NCBI GenBank assembly: GCA_043777375.1
Contig: JAYWHX010000022.1
Location: forward strand, 6,958-70,957
Reading direction: 5' to 3'
Source: TH-plancto1 sp043777375
GTDB lineage: Bacteria > Planctomycetota > Planctomycetia > Planctomycetales > Planctomycetaceae
Length of the DNA: 64,000 bases
Below the pieces are notes generated by a model. It had not been told where the DNA came from. It worked only from the letters and a program-made list of their open reading frames with translations, and did no database searches. Shown piece by piece: positions 33,281 to 43,375 of this stretch (its first letter is position 1; every line of letters begins with the position of its first letter). A program made the translations under genes and the position numbers.

Positions 33281-36200
33281 ATGCCTGCACACTCGCCGCT
33301 TCGATGGGTCGCCCTCGCTGTTTGCAGCTGTCTCCTTAGCGAAGCAACTCCGCTGTCAGCGGCGGAACCGGTCGATTTCAACCACGATATCCGGCCCATC
33401 ATTTCAAACCTGTGCTTCCGGTGTCACGGGCCGGATGAGGCCGAGCGCAAGGCAGATCTCCGACTCGACAATCGAGCTGGAGCGATTGCAGATCTCGGTG
33501 GGCACGCGGCCATCGTCCCAGGGAAGCTGGATGAGAGCGAGATCCTCAATCGGATCACCAGTACCGATCCCGATGTGATGATGCCGCCTCCCGGAGCAGG
33601 ACGACGATTGACGCCGCTTGAGGCCGATCTCTTTCAACGGTGGGTCGCCGAAGGGGCAAACTACGCGGTCCACTGGTCCTATCAACACCCTCTGAAAGCG
33701 ACTCCTCCGCAGACACCCGAGTTCGCCGTTTTCGTGAGGAGCGACATCGATCGCTTCGTCGTCGCCCAGCTCAAGCAGCACGGACTGGCTCCCGCCGTCG
33801 AGGCTGATCGTGCGACCCTCATCCGGCGTGTGTCGCTCGACCTGACGGGACTGCCACCGACCGAGGCAGAGGTCGCCGCATTTCTGGCTGACACCTCTGA
33901 AGGGGCTTACGACCGGCTGGTGGACCAGCTGCTCGACAAGCCCGCGTTCGGGGAGCATTGGGCCAGAATGTGGCTCGATCTGGCTCGCTATGCCGACTCG
34001 TCCGGGTATGCCGATGACCCGCTGCGAACCATCTGGGGCTACCGCGATTACGTGATCCGCTCCCTCAACGCGAACAAACCGTTCGACCAGTTCACCATCG
34101 AGCAGCTGGCCGGAGACCTGCTCCCAAATCCAACCGAAGAGCAACTCGTCGCCACAGCGTTTCATCGCAATACACTGACGAACAATGAAGGCGGAACCAA
34201 CGACGAAGAATTCCGTAACGTGGCCGTGGTTGACCGCGTGAACACGACGTTTGCCGTCTGGATGGCGACGACCATCACCTGTGCCCAGTGCCATACACAC
34301 AAGTACGACCCCATCACGCAGAAGGAGTTCTTCGAGGTCTTCGCGATCTTAAACAACACCGCCGATGCCGACCGCAGTGATGAAACGCCTCGCCTCGATC
34401 TGTTTTCCGACGAGCAGAAGGCAAACCGCACGACCTGGAAAAACGAGCTGGCAGCAGTCGATCAGGTTCTGAAAACGCCGACGCCCGAGCTACTGGAATC
34501 GCTCGCCAAGTTCGATCGCGACTATCCGCGCGATCTCCCATGGGCGGGCCTCAAGCCTGACTCGGCGCAGAGCCTGAACGGGGCCGAGTTGACGATTGGC
34601 GACGACCAGTCAGTCTTCGTTAAGAACCCAACGAAGACCGACACCACCACACTGCTGTTGCCTGCTCCGATCGGTCCACTGTCGGCTTTGCGGATTGAAG
34701 TTCTGCCCGACCCGTCCTTGCCCGGCAATGGTCCCGGCCACTCCGGCGGTAACTTTGTCATCACCCATGTCTCCGCGACGATTGTCCCGAAGGATGAGAA
34801 GCGACCACGCGGGCGATATGTCCGCGTCGAATCGAAGGGACAGAAACGCTATCTGCATCTGGCCGAAGTCCAGGTCCTGAGCGGTGCCGAGAACGCAGCA
34901 TTGAAGGGTAAAGCCTCGCAGATCAGCACCGATTTCGGCGGCGAGGCGGCTCTCGCGATTGATGGGAACACCAACGGTCAATATTACGAGGGGAAGTCAG
35001 TTTCTCACACTGCCGAAGGGGACGATCCCTGGTGGGTAGTCGACCTGCTGTCTCTGATGCCCGTCGACAAAGTCGTCATCTGGAACCGCACTGACGGAGC
35101 TGGGGAACGCCTCGCCAAATCACGCATCGTCCTGCTCGACGAAAACCGCCAGCCTGTCTGGGAACAGGCCATCGCCGACGCCCCTCCAGTGAGCCAGGAG
35201 TACGCCGCAAGTGCCGCCCGAGGACTGAAATTCTCCGCAGCTGTGGCCGACTTCAGCCAGCCGAGCTTCGCAGCTGAGCAGGTCCTGACTGCCAAGCCCG
35301 ACCCCGGAAAGGGGTGGGCTGTGGGCGGGGCGCAGGGGCAACCGCACTGGCTGGTGCTGGTCCCGGAAGCCACGACCGAAATCCCAGCCAACAGCCAGAT
35401 CCAGCTGGTGATCGAGCAGAACTCCAACTTCGAGAATCACCTCCTCGGCAAGTTCCGCATCTCGGCATCCAGCTCGCCTCGTGCAGTCGAGGTGGCTCGC
35501 ACTCCGGCCTCAATTCGTGACATCCTGGCTGTCGCTGTCGTAGCTCGAACTCCCGAGCAAGTCACTGAACTCCAGTCGTGGTACTTCTCGTCCGTGGCTC
35601 CCGAATTGGCCGCCCAGCGCGAGCAGAAAACCAAGCTCGCTGCTGATCTCTCCAACCTGAAGCCCGAGACGAGTGTCCCGGTCTACAAGGAGCTGACCGG
35701 TGAGGCCCGCCGCAAGACAAAGCTGCAGCATCGAGGCAACTACAACGACCTCGGCGACGAGGTCAGCGAAGGGGTTCCGGTGGCTTTTGTGACGCCGGGA
35801 ACTGAGCTTCCGAAAGACCGCCTCGCCCTCGCGCGGTGGCTCGTCAGCCAGAACAACCCGCTGACCGCCCGCGTGATGGTCAATCGCCTGTGGGAGGCTC
35901 TCTATGGGCAGGGAATCGTCGTGACCAGCGAGGACTTCGGCTCGCAAGGTGAACTCCCCACGCATCCCCAGCTGCTCGATTGGCTGGCAGTGGATCTGAT
36001 GGAATCGAACTGGGACATGAAGCGCATGCTGAAGCAACTCGTCACGTCGGCGACGTATCGGCAGTCTTCGAAAGTGACCCCTGTTGATTTGGACAAAGAC
36101 CCGGACAACCGCTGGCTGTCCCGTGGTCCACGTTTCCGCATGTCGGCGGAAATGATCCGTGACCAGTCGCTGGCATTGAGTGGTCTGCTCAGTTCGAAAA

Positions 36201-36754
36201 TGTATGGGGCTCCGGTTCGCCCACATCAACCGAAGCTGGGCCTGACCGCTGCATTCGGTGGCTCCACCGACTGGGAAACCAGCATGGGCGAAGATCGTTA
36301 CCGCCGGGCTCTATACACGCAGTTCCGCCGGTCGAACCCCTACCCGTCGATGGCTGCGTTTGATGCACCGAATCGCGAGGTCTGCACCGTACGGCGTATC
36401 CGCACGAACACCCCGCTGCAAGCTCTGGTGACGCTCAACGACCCGGTCCATCTGGAGGCCGCTCAGGCCCTCTCCCGACAGGTCGTGAAGTGGAACGGCA
36501 CTGCCTCCGAAAGAGCGGCCCGCCTGTTCCGCCACTGCACCGCCCGCGAGCCGCAGCCCGCAGAACTCGACCGCCTCACCCAACTCCACGAGACCATCCG
36601 CACCCGCGCAGCTGCGGAACCCGAATCTGCGAAGCTGCTCGCCAGCGACCCCCTCGGCCCGATCCCCGATGGCATGGACCCCATCGAACTCGCCGCCTGG
36701 ACGGTGGTCGGCAACGTGATTTTGAATCTGGACGAGATGCTCATGAAGCGGTGA
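33281..36754 (+). CDS. PSCyt1-DUF1549-discoidin-DUF1553 planctomycete protein
   Basis: 1157 residues. After the signal sequence (ALAVCSCLLSEATPLSAAEP), a PSCyt1 domain has C45-F-R-C48-H49. DUF1549 follows (VAQLKQHGLAPAVEADRATLIRRVSLDLTGLPP), with TCAQCHTHKYDPITQKEFFEVF as its C-terminal element. A large insertion of about 400 residues contains an F5/8-type (discoidin) carbohydrate-binding domain (RYLHLAEVQVLSG ... ALAIDGNTNG ... WWVVDLLSLMPVDKVVIWNR). DUF1553 then closes the protein (LALARWLVSQNNPLTARVMVNRLWEALYGQG ... NTPLQALVTLNDPVHLEAAQAL). The inserted discoidin domain is the main difference from the gene at 18556. No DUF1501 partner is adjacent. Probable exported protein; reaction unknown. 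Confidence 0.93.
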   Translation: MPAHSPLRWVALAVCSCLLSEATPLSAAEPVDFNHDIRPIISNLCFRCHGPDEAERKADLRLDNRAGAIADLGGHAAIVPGKLDESEILNRITSTDPDVMMPPPGAGRRLTPLEADLFQRWVAEGANYAVHWSYQHPLKATPPQTPEFAVFVRSDIDRFVVAQLKQHGLAPAVEADRATLIRRVSLDLTGLPPTEAEVAAFLADTSEGAYDRLVDQLLDKPAFGEHWARMWLDLARYADSSGYADDPLRTIWGYRDYVIRSLNANKPFDQFTIEQLAGDLLPNPTEEQLVATAFHRNTLTNNEGGTNDEEFRNVAVVDRVNTTFAVWMATTITCAQCHTHKYDPITQKEFFEVFAILNNTADADRSDETPRLDLFSDEQKANRTTWKNELAAVDQVLKTPTPELLESLAKFDRDYPRDLPWAGLKPDSAQSLNGAELTIGDDQSVFVKNPTKTDTTTLLLPAPIGPLSALRIEVLPDPSLPGNGPGHSGGNFVITHVSATIVPKDEKRPRGRYVRVESKGQKRYLHLAEVQVLSGAENAALKGKASQISTDFGGEAALAIDGNTNGQYYEGKSVSHTAEGDDPWWVVDLLSLMPVDKVVIWNRTDGAGERLAKSRIVLLDENRQPVWEQAIADAPPVSQEYAASAARGLKFSAAVADFSQPSFAAEQVLTAKPDPGKGWAVGGAQGQPHWLVLVPEATTEIPANSQIQLVIEQNSNFENHLLGKFRISASSSPRAVEVARTPASIRDILAVAVVARTPEQVTELQSWYFSSVAPELAAQREQKTKLAADLSNLKPETSVPVYKELTGEARRKTKLQHRGNYNDLGDEVSEGVPVAFVTPGTELPKDRLALARWLVSQNNPLTARVMVNRLWEALYGQGIVVTSEDFGSQGELPTHPQLLDWLAVDLMESNWDMKRMLKQLVTSATYRQSSKVTPVDLDKDPDNRWLSRGPRFRMSAEMIRDQSLALSGLLSSKMYGAPVRPHQPKLGLTAAFGGSTDWETSMGEDRYRRALYTQFRRSNPYPSMAAFDAPNREVCTVRRIRTNTPLQALVTLNDPVHLEAAQALSRQVVKWNGTASERAARLFRHCTAREPQPAELDRLTQLHETIRTRAAAEPESAKLLASDPLGPIPDGMDPIELAAWTVVGNVILNLDEMLMKR

Positions 36755-36942
36755 GGCCAACTTCTCAAAGCGAGCGGCACGGCGTCAGCCTGCCGAGGCG
36801 TGGGAGCGTCTCTACCGCGTGATACGCGAGCGAGCCGTAATGAGAAATTCGGTCCCGATGGCGGGGCAGCTTCTGTAATCTAAAACTTCGATAATATCAA
36901 ACGAGCTCGACTTGACGTTCCGATTGTGATGATTACAGTGAC

Positions 36943-36982
36943 GTGAATGGTCTTTCCCGGGAGTGAATGGTCTTTCCCGGGA
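36943..36982 (+). repeat. 20-bp tandem duplication just upstream of a gene
   Basis: GTGAATGGTCTTTCCCGGGA occurs twice in direct tandem (36943-36962 and 36963-36982). The GGGAG formed at the end of the second unit serves as the Shine-Dalgarno for the ATG at 36993. Confidence 0.9.
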
Positions 36983-36992
36983 GTGATGTGAG

Positions 36993-37361
36993 ATGAAGTT
37001 TCGCTTGCGATGTGTGGCTCTGACTACTGCTGCCCTGCAGTGGTCCGCTGTGACAGCCTCTGCTGAGTCCTACGCTGTCTTTAAACAATTGTCATCCACG
37101 GCTACTAATGTCACGGCGAAGGGGAAGCGAATGGTATTTATGGGGGGCTTTGTGAGCGACGGATCATGCCTTATGACTGCTCAGAACGTAATTATGACTT
37201 ATCCATTCATGCCCGCTCCTGTGGTCGTCTACACCGGGCATACCGGGACACTGAATACATCCCAGGTCATCCAACATGCTTCAGTTCAACGTGAAGTGTC
37301 ACCTGGTGTCTTCGAATACCATTTCGAATACCATATTGTGACGCCCACGCTTATTCCTTAA
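36993..37361 (+). CDS. Small secreted protein of unknown function
   Basis: 122 residues with a signal peptide (MKFRLRCVALTTAALQWSAVTASAES) and a GGGAG nine bases upstream. The mature part is about 97 residues, with one cysteine and no recognisable domain. Near its end a 12-bp tandem duplication (37311-37334) gives FEYHFEYH. It lies 12 nt before the DUF1559 gene and probably forms an operon with it and the lipoprotein at 38433. Codon use is less GC-rich than in the flanking genes, suggesting acquired or fast-evolving DNA. Confidence 0.6.
   Translation: MKFRLRCVALTTAALQWSAVTASAESYAVFKQLSSTATNVTAKGKRMVFMGGFVSDGSCLMTAQNVIMTYPFMPAPVVVYTGHTGTLNTSQVIQHASVQREVSPGVFEYHFEYHIVTPTLIP
37311..37334 (+). 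repeat. 12-bp tandem duplication inside a coding sequence
   Basis: TTCGAATACCAT repeated twice in frame, coding for EYHF units near the C-terminus of the small secreted protein. Confidence 0.85.
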
Positions 37362-37373
37362 AGGTGTCCACGA

Positions 37374-38378
37374 ATGCGGCGAATGCATCACACGGATGTA
37401 GCCTTTAACAAAAGATGCATGGGGTGCCTGCGCCGCTGGTTGGCTCAACACGCCCGTCAGGGTTTTACCGTGGTGGAGTTGCTGGTGGCGATTGCCATCA
37501 TCGGACTCCTTCTGGCGATGGTGCTGCCAGCAGTTCAACGTTCCCGTGCGGTCGCTCAAAACATGTCGTGCAAGAATTTGCTGAAGCAAATTGTCCTTGC
37601 ATCACATGTGTACGAGGAGTCATATTCAGTTCTTCCTGTCTCGGATACTCCATGTCGTCGATTGCTTCCATTTTTGGGTAGGTCCGCTCTGTTCAACATC
37701 ATCGAAACCGACCCGGCTGCGATAGAGCAGTTGGACACCGGGGTCATGGAATATCTCTGTCCCAGCGATCCCGAGGCGCAGGCGTCCTTGGGGCATATGA
37801 GCTATCTCGTGAATCAGGGGAGTGGCGATTATCGAGGACCAGGAATCCAGTTTGATGGGGCGCGTCCCGGGCATTTCCTGTTTTCTAAAACAAGGGATTT
37901 CACAGACGGAACCAGTAATACCACACTCTTCGCGGAGCGGAAAATCCTCGTTAACCCAACTCACCTCGCTTCTGATGCCATCGCGCAGGGAGATGCCAGC
38001 CGATACATGTGGCTGCTCAACAGGGACTTTCAGTTGCCTTCGTCCACCGAATTCGCGGCCTTCCGCGCAGAGTGTCTTTCATCACGTGCCACCGCAATTC
38101 CGCAACACGGCATCCCATCGAACTATAAGCTACAGACTGACGATGGCTACAACCATGGTTTGACGCCGAATCTGCCAGGATGTCACAACAACACTCCCCT
38201 AGGCACGCGGTATCTCATGAGTGAGGAGAGTCTGATCTCCTCGACAAGCCATCATTCGGGGGGCGTGAATGTCGGATTCGTGGACGGCCATGTTCAGTTT
38301 ATCACAGATTCCATCGATGCAGGGGTCTGGACTGCCATTTCGACCCGCAAGGGCAATGAAACCATTGGTGATTTCTAA
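37374..38378 (+). CDS. DUF1559 pseudopilin-like protein
   Basis: 334 residues, AAAGGTG seven bases before the ATG. A prepilin-type N-terminus (RQG/FTVVELLVAIAIIGLLLAMVLPAVQ) with F at +1 and E at +5 follows a long basic leader. The conserved SCKNLLKQIVLASHVYEE region comes next and the C-terminus has the H-x9-DG motif (HHSGGVNVGFVDGHVQF). DUF1559 proteins are the most expanded family in planctomycetes and are thought to be surface pseudopilins; their role is undefined. This copy diverges from the consensus (QIVLASHVYEE for QIGLALHNYHD). It belongs to a three-gene unit with a secreted protein and a lipoprotein. Confidence 0.88.
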   Translation: MRRMHHTDVAFNKRCMGCLRRWLAQHARQGFTVVELLVAIAIIGLLLAMVLPAVQRSRAVAQNMSCKNLLKQIVLASHVYEESYSVLPVSDTPCRRLLPFLGRSALFNIIETDPAAIEQLDTGVMEYLCPSDPEAQASLGHMSYLVNQGSGDYRGPGIQFDGARPGHFLFSKTRDFTDGTSNTTLFAERKILVNPTHLASDAIAQGDASRYMWLLNRDFQLPSSTEFAAFRAECLSSRATAIPQHGIPSNYKLQTDDGYNHGLTPNLPGCHNNTPLGTRYLMSEESLISSTSHHSGGVNVGFVDGHVQFITDSIDAGVWTAISTRKGNETIGDF

Positions 38379-38432
38379 CGGGGTATTGCAAGAGGCATCC
38401 TCACGCGTCTTGATTCGACATCGAGGTTTCCC

Positions 38433-39098
38433 ATGAGTAGCAGGGTCTTGGTAAGGCTTATTCTTTGCGCTTCCATACTCGGAATCCTGACGTATTTTGT
38501 CGGCTGCCGTGAGAAGACCATTCCCATCCCCATCGTGCCAGCGTCGAGCCTGCCCTTCGAGTTGATGTTGACTGTTAACGAACAAGAGACGGTCAGTCTG
38601 GCCACCGTTGTCGAAGTCCCGGCTGGAACACCGATTCGAGTGTTCGGAACACTGCGAACGAGATCCGGAGAAGTGTTCACTAGATCGTGGGGGAAAGGAG
38701 CATCTTTCATTCCGGGCGTCGAACTCACACCACTGCCTGATCCCAGTGTGAATTATGTTCCGTCGCCCTTTCGCCAGCCGCCAAAGTCGCCCCCGCCCGA
38801 CAAACCCGAACACCTGCATGTCATGCTCATGACAGTTGTTTACCCTTTCGGAACGGAGCCGAAGAATCCGAGTCAGACAGAATTTGCACTGGTCGGTGAG
38901 TACGTGGACCCCGGTCGGAAACTGCTCACGTTTTCAGGAGGAGTTCTGTGCCCATCACGTCCCGGAAAATACACACTCCGTCTCATGACAGCTTATAAAC
39001 ATGAGCGAGAGTTTCGCAAGAACGATGATCGCTATGTCTGTGGGCAATATCTGCCGATCCGAGAGGTCACGATCATCAGCATGGAAGCTGCGGACTGA
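38433..39098 (+). CDS. Lipoprotein of unknown function
   Basis: 221 residues, GAGG six bases before the ATG. The leader MSSRVLVRLILCASILGILTYFVGC ends in a lipobox (FVGC, C25). The mature part has a beta-rich start (LPFELMLTVNEQETVSLATVVEVPAGTPIRVFGTLRTRSG), a proline-rich middle (PSPFRQPPKSPPPDKPEH) and PGKYTLRLMTAYKHE near the end. It resembles an Ig-like fold but fits no family I know. It lies 54 bp after the DUF1559 gene, as small lipoproteins often do in planctomycete genomes. Confidence 0.65.
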   Translation: MSSRVLVRLILCASILGILTYFVGCREKTIPIPIVPASSLPFELMLTVNEQETVSLATVVEVPAGTPIRVFGTLRTRSGEVFTRSWGKGASFIPGVELTPLPDPSVNYVPSPFRQPPKSPPPDKPEHLHVMLMTVVYPFGTEPKNPSQTEFALVGEYVDPGRKLLTFSGGVLCPSRPGKYTLRLMTAYKHEREFRKNDDRYVCGQYLPIREVTIISMEAAD

Positions 39099-39229
39099 GA
39101 GGCTAAGGACTCTGCCGGGTGTGTCGATCGGAGTCATGCGGCAGAGCATGGTGGCACGCTTTGGTGAAGCAGACTCACGGCGATTGAGTTGCTTTAATAA
39201 TTCCGCAGTTGCAGTCCTGGTCCGTTGAG

Positions 39230-39307
39230 TGCCACTGACGGGTGCTTTGGTCCGCCAGTGAATTCACTGCGATTCGCACTGGCGGGTCAAAGCACCCGCC
39301 AGTGGCA
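39230..39307. repeat. 31-bp inverted repeat between convergent transcription units
   Basis: Arms 39230-39260 and 39277-39307 are near-perfect reverse complements (core CACTGGCGG...CAAAGCACCCG) with a 16-nt loop. It lies between the convergent lipoprotein and typA genes and could act as a bidirectional terminator, although no T-run follows. Confidence 0.75.
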
Positions 39308-39370
39308 AACTTTCATTTCTAGTCTCAGAACCTCATTAACCGCACGCTCTCAGGGAGAACGGAAGGAACT

Positions 39371-41197
39371 TCACCCCGCACCGACGAACAGGGCGCGGTT
39401 GCCGCGTTTGCGTTCGTTTTCGGTCAGGAAGATCTTCCGCAGGCGGATCGCATCCGGGGTGATCTCGACGTATTCGTCGGCCTCGATGTACTCCAGGGCG
39501 AGTTCCAGCGAGATATCACGCGGGGGTTCCAGCTGGATCATGTCGTCCGCACCGCTGGAGCGCATGTTGGTCAGCTTCTTTTCGCGGACGGGGTTGACCA
39601 CCATGTCGGTGTCACGAGCGTTTTCGCCCACGATCATGCCTTCGTAGACATCGACGCCAGCACCGACGAAAAAGGCACAGCGGTCTTGCAGCTTGAACAG
39701 TGCGAAGGCGGTCGTACGGCCGGTTTCCTGGGAGACTAGCACGCCGTTCTTGCGGCGAGGCAGGTCGCCTTCCGCCAGTCGGTAGCTATCGAACTGGTGA
39801 TGCATGATCGCTTCCCCCTTGGTCGCGTTGAGCAACCGGGTGCGGAGCCCGATCAGGCCACGAGCGGGGATCGTGAACACGAGGTGTGTGTGCGAACCTT
39901 GCCCAGCTGTCATGTCGGTCATCTGGCCCTTGCGGGTCGAGACGATCTCGATGACAGAGCCGACATCGACCTGCGGGACATCGACTTCGAGGATTTCGAA
40001 GGGCTCGTGCCAGACACCATCGATCTGCTTGCGGATGACTTCCGGCTTGCCGACCGAGAGTTCGAACCCTTCGCGGCGCATGGTCTCGATCAGCACCGAC
40101 AAGTGCAGCAGTCCACGTCCGGAGACGCGGAAGCATTCCTTGGCATCGGTGTCTTCGACCTTAAGGGCGACGTTCGATTCGAGTTCGCGAGCCAGACGCT
40201 CACGAAGGTGGCGGCTGGTCAGGAACTTGCCGCTCTTGCCGACTAGCGGCGAGGTGTTGATCGTAAAGGTCATCGAGAGCGTGGGCTCGTCGACCTTGAT
40301 CCGGGGCAATGGGGTCAGGTCTTCGGCGGTGGCAATCGTGTCGCCGATTTCGACATTCGGCATGCCGGTCAAGGCGACGATGTCACCTGCGATGGCGACT
40401 TCGACCTTCTCGCGTCCGAGTTTGGCAAAGAGTTCCACGGTGTCGACGGTTTCGTTGACGATCGAACCGTTTTCGCGCAGGACAGCGACCTTTTGGCCGG
40501 GGCCGATCTTGCCGCAGAAAATACGACCGACGGCGATGCGTCCGACGTACTTGGACCACATCAGCGATGTGACGCTCATGCGGAACGGGGCATCGACATC
40601 GACTTCAGGGGCTGGGATGTTCGCTAAAACCATGTCGAGCAGGGGAGCCATGTCTCCGGAGCGAGCGGACGAATCATCGCTGGCGTACCCGGCGCGTCCG
40701 CTGCAATAGATGTGAGGGAGCGTCGTGACATCGTCCGCCCCGAGCTCTTCCATCAAATGCATGGTTTCGAAGATCACATCGTCGGCCCGGCTATCGGGAC
40801 GGTCGATCTTGTTGACGACGATGAGCGGCTTTAGGCCAACTTGCAGGGCCTTGGTCAGCACGAAGCGGGTTTGCGGCTTGGGGCCTTCGGCAGCGTCGAC
40901 CAGCATCAGTGCTCCGTCGGCCATCCGGAGAACGCGTTCGACTTCGCCCCCGAAGTCGGCGTGGCCGGGGGTGTCAATGATGTTGATCTTCACGCCCTTG
41001 TAGGAAATCGCAATGTTCTTCGCGAGAATCGTGATGCCGCGTTCACGCTCCAGATCGTTGGAGTCGAGCAGGCATTCCTGAGTCAACTCGGCATCGCGGA
41101 ACTGTCCGCTCTGCTTCATCAGGGCATCGACGAGGGTCGTCTTCCCATGGTCAACGTGGGCAATGATGGCAATGTTTCGAATTTCGTCGCGACGCAT
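39371..41197 (-). CDS. typA: Translational GTPase TypA/BipA
   Basis: 608 residues, normal length, AGGA about ten bases before the ATG. All G-motifs are present: AHVDHGKTTLVD (G1), RERGITILAKN (G2), DTPGHADFGGEVERVL (G3), VVNKIDRPDSR (G4). The C-terminal region with ARGLIGLRTRLLNATKGEAIMHHQFDSY and NGVLVSQETGRTTAFALFKLQDR is the BipA-specific ribosome-binding part. It acts in ribosome assembly and stress-linked translation. Monocistronic, divergent from the DUF1501 cluster. Confidence 0.97.
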   Translation of the reverse strand: MRRDEIRNIAIIAHVDHGKTTLVDALMKQSGQFRDAELTQECLLDSNDLERERGITILAKNIAISYKGVKINIIDTPGHADFGGEVERVLRMADGALMLVDAAEGPKPQTRFVLTKALQVGLKPLIVVNKIDRPDSRADDVIFETMHLMEELGADDVTTLPHIYCSGRAGYASDDSSARSGDMAPLLDMVLANIPAPEVDVDAPFRMSVTSLMWSKYVGRIAVGRIFCGKIGPGQKVAVLRENGSIVNETVDTVELFAKLGREKVEVAIAGDIVALTGMPNVEIGDTIATAEDLTPLPRIKVDEPTLSMTFTINTSPLVGKSGKFLTSRHLRERLARELESNVALKVEDTDAKECFRVSGRGLLHLSVLIETMRREGFELSVGKPEVIRKQIDGVWHEPFEILEVDVPQVDVGSVIEIVSTRKGQMTDMTAGQGSHTHLVFTIPARGLIGLRTRLLNATKGEAIMHHQFDSYRLAEGDLPRRKNGVLVSQETGRTTAFALFKLQDRCAFFVGAGVDVYEGMIVGENARDTDMVVNPVREKKLTNMRSSGADDMIQLEPPRDISLELALEYIEADEYVEITPDAIRLRKIFLTENERKRGNRALFVGAG

Positions 41198-41773
41198 GGG
41201 ACCGGTGTCCTGGACAACTGCAAAGGGAGTGGGACTGATCGGGTGAAGAGAGCTTCGACCCGTATCAATAGGGAGGAATCAGCGGGGGTGTGTTGGCTGT
41301 TCTCAGCTCAACTCAAAGAATCCGACCAGTAACTCTTTGTACAGTCAGCCAGGAGGATTCAAGCGGGCCAAGCATTTTAACGCTCGTTCCCGGTGGAGGA
41401 AAGCCCGAACGATTCTTCACAACATCTTGACAGAATAACGGTTGCGACTGCCGCTACAGTCGGAACCCCAGTCCAGATTCCAACGGAACTCCTTAAGCAG
41501 TATAGAGATTGCGATCAATACGATCGCCGGAATATCCCCCTCAAGGCGGGATCAATGGTTGCCGATGCTTGACAAGGGGATTGAAACTCGCGACAAAAGT
41601 TGCAGAATGGTCGCAGAGATTCCGCACCTTCGCCCTGATGGTGCGGTTCCTTGATGACCCGGTTGGTGATCCCACCGAGTTGAGCCAAGCGTTCCTGCGG
41701 GTTTCGGCCCGTTCCCACCGTCGATTTCTGGCTTAACTCACCTGCCTGCCCCATGTTTGAAGATGGACGTTCC
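41198..41773. promoter_or_regulatory. Divergent intergenic region between typA and the DUF1501 cluster
   Basis: About 576 bp that must hold promoters for typA and for the four-gene cluster. I saw no repeats, hairpins with T-runs or recognisable operator. A GCGATCAATACGATCGC palindrome near 41512-41528 is the only notable element. Confidence 0.4.
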
Positions 41774-43099
<1,326 letters not shown>

Positions 43100-43110
43100 C
43101 ACCCCAAACC

Positions 43111-43145
43111 GCAATTTCCACCCGGAATCTCTGGGTGGAAATTGC
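43111..43145 (+). terminator. Perfect 13-bp hairpin after the DUF1501 gene
   Basis: GCAATTTCCACCC and GGGTGGAAATTGC are exact reverse complements around a nine-base loop, 11 bases after the stop codon. There is no T-tract, so it may be an attenuator or mRNA-stabilising stem within the cluster rather than a full terminator. Confidence 0.6.
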
Positions 43146-43375
43146 ATTTGCGGTAGCCGTTCAGCACAGATCGGCCATACTGTCTGTTGAATAATCCCTT
43201 GCTCCTCATGGATGAAGCGCGGCGGATTCGAGTGGTTTCAGGCTGCCGATTCGAAGGGCCATCGAATCGAGTTCACCGGCGGAGTATCCCTCTGTCGGAA
43301 TCCCCGCGTCCGGCACAGCATCCCACCCAATGCCCGGACCGATCCCGCACTGTTTCGAAGTAGGGAGGAAGGCCC

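Noticed and set aside
33404..34300. Minus-strand frame of 298 residues opposite the discoidin/DUF1549 gene
   Set aside because: Shadow frame; the plus-strand protein contains CxxCH and DUF1549 motifs in this stretch.
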